From: Streptosporangiaceae bacterium | Lineage (GTDB): Bacteria; Actinomycetota; Actinomycetes; Streptosporangiales; Streptosporangiaceae | DNA: 12,722 bases | Direction: 5' to 3' | Assembly: GCA_030041195.1 (NCBI GenBank) | Contig: JASHOI010000703.1 | Span: forward strand, 1-12,722 | In this document: positions 1 through 5,970 of the stretch, one piece after another | Layout of the letters: each line of letters opens with the position of its first letter | How positions within the stretch are numbered: the first letter of the stretch is position 1 | Position numbers and translations under genes: made by a program | The notes under the pieces: generated by a model | Told to the model about the DNA's origin: nothing | The model's input: only the letters and a program-made list of their open reading frames with translations | Databases searched by the model: none

Positions 1-254
1 GCGCGGGCGACCCACGGTTCGCCGTCATTGCGGTCGACGCGGAACACGTAGGTCTTGTGCACGCTGAGCTTCGTCGCCGCGACCGGCTCAATGCCGTAGC
101 GATCCCGCAGATGAGCCAGCAACCGCTCGGCAGCGGGCTCGTGGTCCATTCGCGCGCTGAGGCCCTGGAGGTCCGTCAGCGCTTCGGTGTAGCGCTGTCC
201 GGTCTGCTCGGCGTGGCGCCGGACAACCCTCTTGAAGCTGGCGTGCCTGGTCAT
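1..254 (-). CDS. Phosphotransferase-family (APH/kinase-fold) protein, N-terminal fragment
   Basis: The frame is open from the ATG at 254 down to the window edge and gives 84 complete codons; the rest lies outside. A strong Shine-Dalgarno (GGGAGG) lies about 7 bases before the ATG. The first 40 residues are helical and charged (MTRHASFKRVVRRHAEQTGQ at the N-terminus). The last 25 visible residues (HKTYVFRVDRNDGEPWVARA) have the look of the first beta-strands of an aminoglycoside-phosphotransferase/homoserine-kinase-type fold, where a nucleotide-binding hairpin ends in 'PWVAR'. The catalytic HxD and DxD motifs would lie beyond the window, so activity and substrate are unknown. No partner gene is visible on this strand, and the gene is divergent from the dehydrogenase at 605. 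The coding call is firm; the family call rests on the short hairpin motif only. Confidence 0.7.
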   Translation of the reverse strand, partial: MTRHASFKRVVRRHAEQTGQRYTEALTDLQGLSARMDHEPAAERLLAHLRDRYGIEPVAATKLSVHKTYVFRVDRNDGEPWVAR

Positions 255-604
255 CGACAAGCCTCCCCATGACACCCTCGTCCCCCAGTGACGCGGTGCT
301 GGAAGGTGGCCTGTGACGTTCACGACCGAGAGGGCAAATCCCCTTCGCCGATGGAACCCCGACTGGGGCGGATGCTCCACAGCTCGGCGACCGGTCGCCG
401 CCGAGAACAACTCTTCAGGAAGCGGCCGGTCTTCGTCAAGCACTCCACCCGCAACATGACACCGTGGGACGTGCGGCGCTGGCGTGCCCCGGGGCAAAAG
501 GTGTTGTCGCCGGGTGGGGCCGCTGCGTCATGCGGTCCCCAGGCACGAACGCTGACGACCGTGTGTCATTCTGCACGCGCTGGTGTCCGACGATGGGAGC
601 ACAT
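255..604. other. Intergenic region between divergent genes, no gene seen
   Basis: This is a 350-base gap between the phosphotransferase fragment (minus) and the dehydrogenase (plus). Open frames here have no convincing ribosome binding site or recognisable protein pattern. I saw no tRNA-like cloverleaf and no strong -35/-10 pair. It must hold the promoters of both divergent genes, but I cannot place them. Confidence 0.5.
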
Positions 605-1390
605 ATGGATCTGGGCCTGAACGGCAAGCGCGCGGTGATCACGGGAGGAAGCAGGGGCATCGGGTTTGCGATCGCCGAGGCGCTGGCCGCTGAGGGCGTG
701 GCTGTCGGGCTCGTCGCCCGCGGCGCCGACGGCCTGGCAGTGGCCGCGGAGCGCCTGGACGGCCGGGGAGTTCCGGTCGCCACCGCGGCGGCGGACGTCA
801 TGGAACCATCGGCGCTGCAGCAGGCGGTCGACGAGCTCGCGGCCGCGTTCGGTGGCCTTGACCTCCTGGTGGCCAACGCGGGCGGCACGGTCGGCGGCGG
901 CAACCTCACGAACTCAGGCCCGGGCGAGTTCGCGGCGACGCTCGCCTTCAACGCGGGCCACGCCGCCGAGCTGATCCGGTCCGGCCTGCCGCACCTGCGC
1001 GCGGCCGGCGGCGGCTCGGTTGTGATCATCTCCTCGATCACCGGCGTGCGCCCGGCCCCGCGTACCGCCTACGCCGCCGCGAAGGCAGCGGAGATCCAGC
1101 TCGCCGCGACCGCCGCGCAGGAGCTGGCGCCGGCGGGCATCCGGGTGAACGCGGTCAGCCCCGGCTCGATCCTGTTCACCGGGGGTTCCTGGGAAGCCTT
1201 CGCCAGGGACAACCCGGAGGACTTCGCCGCGTTCGAGGCGACCCAGTTCCCGTTCGGCCGGCTCGGCCGCCTGGAGGAGGTCGCCGGCGTGGTCGCGTTC
1301 CTGCTGTCACCGCGCGCGTCCTGGGTCACCGGGGCGAACATCGTGGTCGACGGCGGCCAGCGCTATCCCAGCGCCCGCCGCTTCGGATAA
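605..1390 (+). CDS. Short-chain dehydrogenase/reductase (SDR) family oxidoreductase
   Basis: This is a 261-residue classical SDR, the usual length for the family. The Rossmann nucleotide motif TGGSRGIG is at residues 13-20, NAGG at 91-94, the structural Asn in the helix at N116, and the catalytic triad fits S143, Y156 and K160 (YAAAK). The C-terminus holds the usual 'SPRASWVTGANIVVDGG' region. Family knowledge: these are cytosolic NAD(P)H-dependent oxidoreductases, often annotated as 3-oxoacyl-ACP reductase-like (FabG-like), but the substrate cannot be read from sequence. The start at 605 is chosen because GGAG lies 6 bases upstream and the protein begins just before the first beta-strand (MDLGLNGKRAVIT). 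An in-frame ATG at 593 would overlap that ribosome site. It stands alone, with 123 bases before the next gene. Confidence 0.92.
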   Translation: MDLGLNGKRAVITGGSRGIGFAIAEALAAEGVAVGLVARGADGLAVAAERLDGRGVPVATAAADVMEPSALQQAVDELAAAFGGLDLLVANAGGTVGGGNLTNSGPGEFAATLAFNAGHAAELIRSGLPHLRAAGGGSVVIISSITGVRPAPRTAYAAAKAAEIQLAATAAQELAPAGIRVNAVSPGSILFTGGSWEAFARDNPEDFAAFEATQFPFGRLGRLEEVAGVVAFLLSPRASWVTGANIVVDGGQRYPSARRFG

Positions 1391-1497
1391 GCGGGACGAT
1401 CACCCCGGGGCTGGCCGTTCACGCAGCCGTTGCATGCTGGACACGGCGGCCACACACGCGTGCTGAATCCTGGTGACCGGCGTGACCGCTGGGCGCC

Positions 1498-1506
1498 GGG
1501 AGGGAG
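1498..1506 (+). promoter_or_regulatory. Shine-Dalgarno site that fixes a TTG start
   Basis: GGGAGGGAG lies 7 bases before the TTG at 1514. It is the only good ribosome site in this stretch and it excludes the longer reading from the ATG at 1430, whose first 28 residues show no conserved pattern. Confidence 0.7.
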
Positions 1507-1513
1507 CAGTCCG

Positions 1514-1801
1514 TTGATCAAGATAGCCAAGCCCACGAGCAGCGGGACCGTGCGCGTCACGTTCGTGCTGCCCGCGACGGAGCCCGCCGGTGCCGTGTCC
1601 GTGGTGGGTGATTTCAACGACTGGAATCCCTACGCCCACCCGCTGCGCAGGCGCGCTAACGGGATCCGCAGCGCCGTGGTGACCGCGCCCGCCGGCGCCA
1701 CGCTCCGCTTCCGGTACCTGGCCGAGGGCGGCGTCTGGTTTGACGACGACACCGCCGGGGTGCGGGACGGCCAGGGGGCGACGATCACGCTCCCCGGCTG
1801 A
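1514..1801 (+). CDS. Small stand-alone CBM48 / isoamylase early-set domain protein
   Basis: The product is 95 residues, read from a TTG start with a near-consensus ribosome site. Nearly the whole protein is one early-set beta-sandwich: 'VRVTFVLPA', then the hallmark VSVVGDFNDWNPYAHPL around residues 28-44, then 'RFRYLAEGGVWFDDD'. Family knowledge: this pattern is the CBM48/AMPK-beta glycogen-binding fold that precedes catalytic domains in isoamylases and glycogen-branching enzymes. Here no catalytic domain follows, and single-domain versions are common in actinomycetes. There is no signal peptide or membrane segment, so it is probably cytosolic. A role in binding alpha-glucan is inferred from the fold alone. 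It follows the dehydrogenase on the same strand, but the 123-base gap argues against tight coupling. Confidence 0.82.
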   Translation: MIKIAKPTSSGTVRVTFVLPATEPAGAVSVVGDFNDWNPYAHPLRRRANGIRSAVVTAPAGATLRFRYLAEGGVWFDDDTAGVRDGQGATITLPG

Positions 1802-1896
1802 GCACGTTTTCGCTGCGGCCGCGCTCGCCGCTGGCACGCCGTCAAGCGCAGACGGTCACGTCAGGATCCGCCCGCCCGCCGTCAGGAGCGCAGTTA

Positions 1897-1934
1897 GAAA
1901 GTACTTGCCTACCAGGAAAGCTTCTAGTACTTTC
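1897..1934. repeat. Inverted GAAAGTACTT repeats over a promoter (putative operator)
   Basis: GAAAGTACTT at 1897-1906 is mirrored by TAGTACTTTC at 1925-1934, with 9 of 10 bases complementary and an 18-base spacer. Each arm contains its own small palindrome (AAGTACTT, AGTACT). A related GGAAAGCTTC lies between them at 1915-1924. The arms cover the predicted -35 and -10 boxes. The placement fits binding by a dimeric regulator, most simply the winged-helix protein encoded at 2506. Confidence 0.65.
1905..1933 (+). promoter_or_regulatory. Predicted sigma70-type promoter of the membrane protein/regulator pair
   Basis: TTGCCT at 1905-1910 and TACTTT at 1928-1933 are separated by 17 bases. The -10 fits the actinomycete TAnnnT pattern. 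Transcription would begin near 1940, inside the second palindrome and about 30 bases before the ATG at 1970. Predicted by eye from consensus, not measured. Confidence 0.5.
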
Positions 1935-1935
1935 G

Positions 1936-1959
1936 GATCAGGAAAGTAATTTCCTGATC
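1936..1959. repeat. Perfect 10-bp-arm palindrome abutting the ribosome site (putative operator)
   Basis: GATCAGGAAA (1936-1945) and TTTCCTGATC (1950-1959) are exact reverse complements around GTAA. The palindrome ends next to the GGAG ribosome site at 1960-1963. It contains the same GAAAGTA core as the upstream repeats. Its centre (1947.5) is 32 bases from the centre of the upstream pair, close to three helical turns, so proteins on both would lie on the same DNA face. Confidence 0.7.
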
Positions 1960-1969
1960 GGAGACCGCC

Positions 1970-2509
1970 ATGAGTGACACGCAGCAGCCCCAGCCGGCCG
2001 GAACCGGGGCGGCCGGTGCCGGTGCGGCCGCCGAGCTGGCCGAGATCCAGCGGCGGCAGGAACACGTCATCGAGGCCGTGCTCGTACCACTCTGGTACTG
2101 GTGGGGGATGGCGGCCGGGATAGTAGCTATCGGCGCCGCCAGGGACAGCCGGAATCCGGTCGTGCAGGCCATCGTGATCCCGCTGGCCGCACTCGTCATA
2201 GCGGTGCTGATCGGTGTGACGATCCCCGCTGTGCGCCGTGTCCGGGTGAACAGCGCCACGCAGCCCGACGCCCGCGCCGCCGTCGCGATAGTCGGCATGA
2301 TATTGCTGGTCGACGGGGTGACCGTGGGCGCCGTGATCAGCCTGGCTGCGGCCCGGGTCCCCTATCCCGCCACGATCGGCTGTGCCGCCGGGGCTGCCGT
2401 GCTTGTGATCGCCGGTCCGCTGGTGAACCGGTACCTGCGCAGTCTCATGCTGAGCCAGGCCCGGCGGCAACTGCACGGCGTGCCGCAGGCCGGAGCCGGC
2501 ACCCCATGA
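1970..2509 (+). CDS. Four-helix membrane protein of unknown function
   Basis: The 179-residue product has a low-complexity Ala/Gly/Gln start (to about residue 22), a short charged helix (AELAEIQRRQEHVIEAV), then four hydrophobic segments at roughly 40-58, 66-86, 103-127 and 134-152, and a basic tail. The ATG at 1970 has GGAG 6 bases upstream. I do not recognise a named family. The stop overlaps the start of the winged-helix regulator gene (ATGA at 2506-2509), so the two are translated together. The strong operator region in front suggests the regulator controls this protein as well as itself. A membrane protein paired with a small winged-helix regulator is a common actinomycete arrangement, often tied to efflux or envelope stress, but no transporter motif is visible here. 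Confidence 0.85.
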   Translation: MSDTQQPQPAGTGAAGAGAAAELAEIQRRQEHVIEAVLVPLWYWWGMAAGIVAIGAARDSRNPVVQAIVIPLAALVIAVLIGVTIPAVRRVRVNSATQPDARAAVAIVGMILLVDGVTVGAVISLAAARVPYPATIGCAAGAAVLVIAGPLVNRYLRSLMLSQARRQLHGVPQAGAGTP

Positions 2510-2853
2510 GCACGGCTCGATTCGATGAGCTGATTCACGCGCCGACGCGGCTGGAGATCGTCTCGCTGCTCGCGGCGGCACAACGGGCCGACTTCAAGTA
2601 CATCCGCGATGAACTCGGCCTGTCCGACTCGGCGCTCTCCAAACAGCTGTCCACCCTGGAGTCGGCCGGGTACGTCGAGATCCACAAGAGATTCGTGGGC
2701 AAGCGCCCGCGCACCTCAGCCAGCCTCAGCAGAGCCGGCCGTCAGGCATTCGAGCAGCACGTGGCGGCCCTGCAGCGGATCATTGCCAGGTCACAGCAAG
2801 ATGCCGGCGCCGGGCCGGCCGCCGAGGCCGGGCGTGGGATCCCTAGGCGCTGA
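2506..2853 (+). CDS. Winged-helix transcriptional regulator (MarR/ArsR-like, HTH_34 type)
   Basis: This 115-residue protein is almost entirely one winged-helix DNA-binding domain. It opens with 'FDELIHAPTRLEIVSLLAAA', the helix-turn-helix follows (FKYIRDELGLSDSALSKQLS, about residues 28-47), and the wing is around 'HKRFVGKRPRTSASLS', followed by a C-terminal dimerisation-like helix. Family knowledge: small single-domain regulators of this kind bind palindromic operators as dimers and usually repress their own operon. The ATG overlaps the stop of the membrane protein gene by 4 bases, and GGAG lies 10 bases upstream. The palindromes at 1897-1959 are the obvious targets. No cysteine pair or metal-binding cluster is visible, so the signal it senses is unknown. 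Confidence 0.88.
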   Translation: MSTARFDELIHAPTRLEIVSLLAAAQRADFKYIRDELGLSDSALSKQLSTLESAGYVEIHKRFVGKRPRTSASLSRAGRQAFEQHVAALQRIIARSQQDAGAGPAAEAGRGIPRR

Positions 2854-2921
2854 ACCGCCAGACGATCGCCGACGACACGCCAGGGCCGTGGGCGGGCCGC
2901 GCCGAATGCCCGGAACCGCTC

Positions 2922-2981
2922 TTGACATAGACACGGCAATTTTGCTCAATTGACGCTAGCGGGTGTTATTCAATACCCGCT
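2922..2981 (+). promoter_or_regulatory. Putative promoter region with inverted repeat before the zinc-ribbon gene
   Basis: A perfect -35 box TTGACA is at 2922-2927, and a second TTGACG is at 2950-2955. No clean TAnnnT box lies at the ideal distance; CTCAAT at 2945-2950 is the best partner of the first box. Just downstream, AGCGGGT (2958-2964) and ACCCGCT (2975-2981) form a perfect 7-bp inverted repeat around 10 bases, which could be an operator. The stretch is clearly more AT-rich than its surroundings. Confidence 0.4.
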
Positions 2982-3033
2982 GTTCATGGCGTGTGCCGCC
3001 GGCTCGGCCGGCGAGCGAAATCAGGAGTTAGGC

Positions 3034-3897
3034 ATGGGGGGACCTCAGCGAGTTTGCGCGTGGTGTGGGCACGAAATGCGGCAGGAGGCGCGATTTTGTG
3101 CCGTTTGCGGACGTGCCGCGCAAAGTGACCCTAACGAAGCTTTACCGCAGTCCCGCAGCGGCCCGGCGACCGTTTCTGCCCGCTATGAGCCGGGCCGCAA
3201 GTCAGCATCGCCGGCGCCCGCTCGGCCTTCCGGTCCGGGCGAAACGCGCCGGTCCCGCTCCCGGTGGCCGCTAATACTCGGCTTTGCCGTGTTCCTGGCC
3301 GCGGCCGGAAGCGTGGCAGCGGTATTAATACTGCACGCATCCCACGGCAGCCGGGCGGTCGCCAGCCCGCGCGGGGCGATCAAGCCCGTCTCCACGCATG
3401 GATTGCCCACCCCCGCAACGTCCCCATCGCCGTCACCGTCGCAGCCGTCACAGCAGCAGGCCGCGGACAGCCTCGCCGGGCTTCTCGCAAACAGCGTCGC
3501 GGATCGCAGTTCGATCGTCCAGGCGGTTCAGGATGTCAATCAGTGCGGGCCGAATCTGAACCAGGACTCGCAGATCTTCCAGGATGCCGCGACGTCGCGC
3601 CAGAGCCTGCTTTCCCAGCTGGCAGATCTTCCCGGGGCGTCCACGCTGCCCGCCCAGATGCTGCAGACTTTGACCAGCGCGTGGCAGGCTTCGGTGCAGG
3701 CCGATCAGGATTTCGCGCAATGGGCGCAAGATGAGGTATCGCAGGGCTGCGTTCAGAATGATCACTCCGACCCTAACTATCAGGCCGCGTCTCTTCCCGA
3801 CAGCGAGGCGACGACCGACAAGAAGGCGTTCGTGAACTTGTGGGATCCCATCGCGAGCGAGTATGGGCTTCCCTCCTATCAGTGGAACCAGCTATAA
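3034..3897 (+). CDS. Zinc-ribbon single-pass membrane protein with extracellular C-terminal domain
   Basis: The product is 287 residues. An N-terminal zinc ribbon has C8-x2-C11-x10-C22-x2-C25. A Pro/Ser/Arg-rich linker follows (about 30-77), then one membrane helix (about 79-100) preceded by arginines, a Ser/Pro/Gln linker (about 115-145), and a helical C-terminal domain of about 140 residues with two cysteines (in 'NQCGPN' and 'QGCVQN') that could form a disulfide. By the positive-inside rule the zinc ribbon faces the cytosol and the large domain lies outside. The ATG at 3034 is preferred over the one at 2950 because AGGAG sits 6 bases upstream and the ribbon starts at once. Two TTA codons (3142-3144, 3325-3327) are unusual for high-GC actinomycetes and could make it depend on the rare leucine tRNA. 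The family is not recognised beyond the ribbon. Confidence 0.85.
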   Translation: MGGPQRVCAWCGHEMRQEARFCAVCGRAAQSDPNEALPQSRSGPATVSARYEPGRKSASPAPARPSGPGETRRSRSRWPLILGFAVFLAAAGSVAAVLILHASHGSRAVASPRGAIKPVSTHGLPTPATSPSPSPSQPSQQQAADSLAGLLANSVADRSSIVQAVQDVNQCGPNLNQDSQIFQDAATSRQSLLSQLADLPGASTLPAQMLQTLTSAWQASVQADQDFAQWAQDEVSQGCVQNDHSDPNYQAASLPDSEATTDKKAFVNLWDPIASEYGLPSYQWNQL

Positions 3898-4594
3898 CGT
3901 GCCCAGTGTTACGGCTGACCGGATCGCGGCGGTGCAAGCGCACATTACCGAGGCCGTGACGCGGACCTCGGCCAGCAGCACGCTGCCAGAAAAGGAACAG
4001 GACCGGCTCCTGGCACAAGGCTGCGCCGAGGCGTGTGATCTGCTGAAGGACTGGCTTGACGATCCCTGGTGGGATCGGATCCGCTCCTCGGGCGAGGTTT
4101 CCATCAAAGAATCGGTTCCCAGCCGGAAAGAGTTTGAGAAGTTTCTCGGACCGATGCTGAAGGATTCTCTGGCCCGGGCCAGAAAACAAGGAGTAAACAT
4201 CACGGAGTCCCTGGTCGACGAGGCCCGGGACAAGGTAGCCGCCACGTCCAGGCGCTATCCGAGGATGAGCCGGCAGCAATTGCTTGATGAAGCCAGGGAC
4301 AGGGTGAGCTCACTGCGGCGGGAAGTCTGCGGGCTGGCAGCCGAGACGCGCGACACCCGGTCCGCCGGCTGGGGGCAGAAGGCCAGGAAAGCGCTCGGCA
4401 AGATGAGCGGGGTACTGCTCGCGATAACGCTGGCGATGGCGGGCGCCAGCCCGCACGCCGCGGCGCAGAACGCGGCCGAATGGGGGCACGCGGCCGTCGG
4501 GGCGATCGAGGTGATCACGGTTCATCAGCTCGCCGCCTCGGCCGGGGCGAGCGCGCACGTGGCGCCGGCGCGCTCAGGGCCGCGGCTTCGCTGA
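3863..4594 (+). CDS. Unrecognised helical protein with a C-terminal hydrophobic segment
   Basis: The 243-residue reading begins at the ATG at 3863, overlapping the previous gene by 35 bases. A GTG at 3899, just after that gene's stop, would remove 12 residues and neither start has a strong ribosome site. Residues 14-175 are charged and helix-rich, with a conserved-looking 'LLKDWLDDPWWDRI' and a repeated 'LVDEARDKV...LLDEARDRV' pattern that could form a coiled coil. A hydrophobic stretch (about 181-195, 'SGVLLAITLAMAGAS') follows a basic segment. The rest is Ala-rich and low in complexity. I do not recognise the family. The overlap with the zinc-ribbon gene implies one mRNA and probably a shared role. 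It ends 8 bases before the convergent ATPase gene's stop. Confidence 0.72.
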   Translation: MGFPPISGTSYNVPSVTADRIAAVQAHITEAVTRTSASSTLPEKEQDRLLAQGCAEACDLLKDWLDDPWWDRIRSSGEVSIKESVPSRKEFEKFLGPMLKDSLARARKQGVNITESLVDEARDKVAATSRRYPRMSRQQLLDEARDRVSSLRREVCGLAAETRDTRSAGWGQKARKALGKMSGVLLAITLAMAGASPHAAAQNAAEWGHAAVGAIEVITVHQLAASAGASAHVAPARSGPRLR

Positions 4595-4602
4595 CGCGCC
4601 GG

Positions 4603-5955
4603 TCACGGGCGCTGCGGCGGATACTCGTGGACGCCAAAGAAGAACGGCGCGCCGTCGGGCAGCGACACGACGCACTGCCCGGTCGCGAGGCCCGAAAGGA
4701 CCCAGTCCTCGATCACGTTCCCGGTGACCACCAGCTGCTGCACCCCTTCGGACCGGACATGAGCGTGGGTGGTGATCTGCTTGCGGTTGGCGCCGAATCG
4801 CTGCCGAACCAGATCACGGCTGGCGTCATCCATCAGCCGGAAAGCAAAGACGGTCCCGAACCCAGAAAGTATGCTTGAACCGACTTCTCCGCCGTAGGCT
4901 TTCAGCACCTGGTTGACATTCTGCGTTCCTGCGATGAACTTCAGGCCGAGGGAACGTCCGAAGTTTATGCCATTGCTGATGTGTGAAAGCTGCGGCAGCA
5001 GCGCAAATTCGTCTAGCACAAAGAATACGCTTCCCGGGAGTCCTCGCCGACCCATGCCGAGCGCTTCTTTGATCGCCATGTCGATGAGCACCCGGTACAC
5101 GGGGAGCAGGCGGCTGCCCGATGCGATATCGTACTCGATGAACAGCGCCCGCCCTGCTTTGCGGCGGATGAACTGCCTGACCGAGAAGTCACCGGGAAGG
5201 CGGAACACCCCGGAGAATGACGTGTTCAGCGTCTGCTGCAGGAACGCAAGTATGTCCTCGGGGCTCCGATCTCCCTCGAGATAACGGGCGGTCCCGGCCA
5301 GGTCCGGATTATGTGTTATGTCGAGCAGCTCGATCAGTTCTTCTGCGGGCAGTTCGAGCCGGCTTCTGAGGTCCTCATTAGAGTGCGGGCGGCCGTCGCG
5401 GGACATGGCCTCGGTGACGGCGGAGAAGATGTCGCGGGCACCCATTGCGAAAAAAATGTTGTTTCCGGCCTGGTCCAGCGCCTCGCTGAAGACCGTGGCA
5501 GCGATCTCGTGGACCTGCTCGCCGCGTTCGGCGGGGTCGTTACCGAGATCCGAGAACAGATTCCATTTTACGCCGCCCTCATCCTGGTCCGGGGTGCTGG
5601 AGAGGACCGCGTCTCCGGGCTGGTAGAACCTCCTGAGGAAATCTCCTTTCGTGTCGAATATAACGAAAACATCATCGCTGCCGGTGCTGCGCCCGCGGAT
5701 CCAGTCCAGCAACTGGTACATTGCGTTGGACTTGCCGGTGCCGATCCCGCCGAGAAAAAGGATGTGCCGGCTGAGATATGCCTCGTCGAACCATATGTTG
5801 GCGCCGTTTCCCGGGACCATAGCCCGCATGGGCTGGCCATCGTTGCGTGGGCCCACATTCTGTGGGGGCGCCTGCACGGTCATTCCCTCGAGCACGGATA
5901 CCTTCGCCCACGCCTGATCCTCCACCGGGGCACCGGCCTGCGATCGGAACGTCAC
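4603..5955 (-). CDS. TraD/VirD4-like (type IV coupling protein family) ATPase without membrane anchor
   Basis: The product is 450 residues from the GTG at 5955. Walker A is GGIGTGKSN at about 69-77. 'DVFVIFDTKGDFLRRF' follows at 95-110, the position where coupling proteins and HerA-like ATPases have their conserved D-x-K-G segment. Walker B is VFFVLDEFALLPQL at about 310-323, and a 'FIAGTQNVNQV' segment at about 340-350 matches the TraD/TraG C-terminal (TraM-recognition) region. Family knowledge: these hexameric pumps couple DNA or protein cargo to a secretion channel. Unlike typical VirD4/TraD proteins, no N-terminal membrane helices are present; only about 65 soluble residues precede Walker A. 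It lies 13 bases behind a membrane-protein gene that may supply the anchor. No relaxase, VirB4 or other conjugation gene is visible in the window, so the cargo is unknown. Confidence 0.88.
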   Translation of the reverse strand: MTFRSQAGAPVEDQAWAKVSVLEGMTVQAPPQNVGPRNDGQPMRAMVPGNGANIWFDEAYLSRHILFLGGIGTGKSNAMYQLLDWIRGRSTGSDDVFVIFDTKGDFLRRFYQPGDAVLSSTPDQDEGGVKWNLFSDLGNDPAERGEQVHEIAATVFSEALDQAGNNIFFAMGARDIFSAVTEAMSRDGRPHSNEDLRSRLELPAEELIELLDITHNPDLAGTARYLEGDRSPEDILAFLQQTLNTSFSGVFRLPGDFSVRQFIRRKAGRALFIEYDIASGSRLLPVYRVLIDMAIKEALGMGRRGLPGSVFFVLDEFALLPQLSHISNGINFGRSLGLKFIAGTQNVNQVLKAYGGEVGSSILSGFGTVFAFRLMDDASRDLVRQRFGANRKQITTHAHVRSEGVQQLVVTGNVIEDWVLSGLATGQCVVSLPDGAPFFFGVHEYPPQRP

Positions 5956-5963
5956 GGTGATGG

Positions 5964-5970
5964 CCTCTTC
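5964..5970 (-). promoter_or_regulatory. Shine-Dalgarno site that decides the ATPase start
   Basis: Reading on the minus strand, GAAGAGG (5970 to 5964) lies 8 bases before the GTG at 5955 and overlaps the TGA of the upstream gene. This favours GTG 5955 over a TTG at 6024, which would overlap the upstream gene by 56 bases. Confidence 0.65.

Noticed and set aside
2950..3033. 28-residue extension of the zinc-ribbon protein from an upstream ATG
   Set aside because: AGGAG lies within that extension, 6 bases before ATG 3034, and the zinc ribbon begins directly after the inner start; the stretch also contains the inverted repeat.
4480..4878. Plus-strand open frame over the end of the helical protein gene and the ATPase gene
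   Set aside because: It is antisense to the well-supported ATPase and its protein is Arg/Gly-rich without a pattern, as expected for a shadow frame in high-GC DNA.
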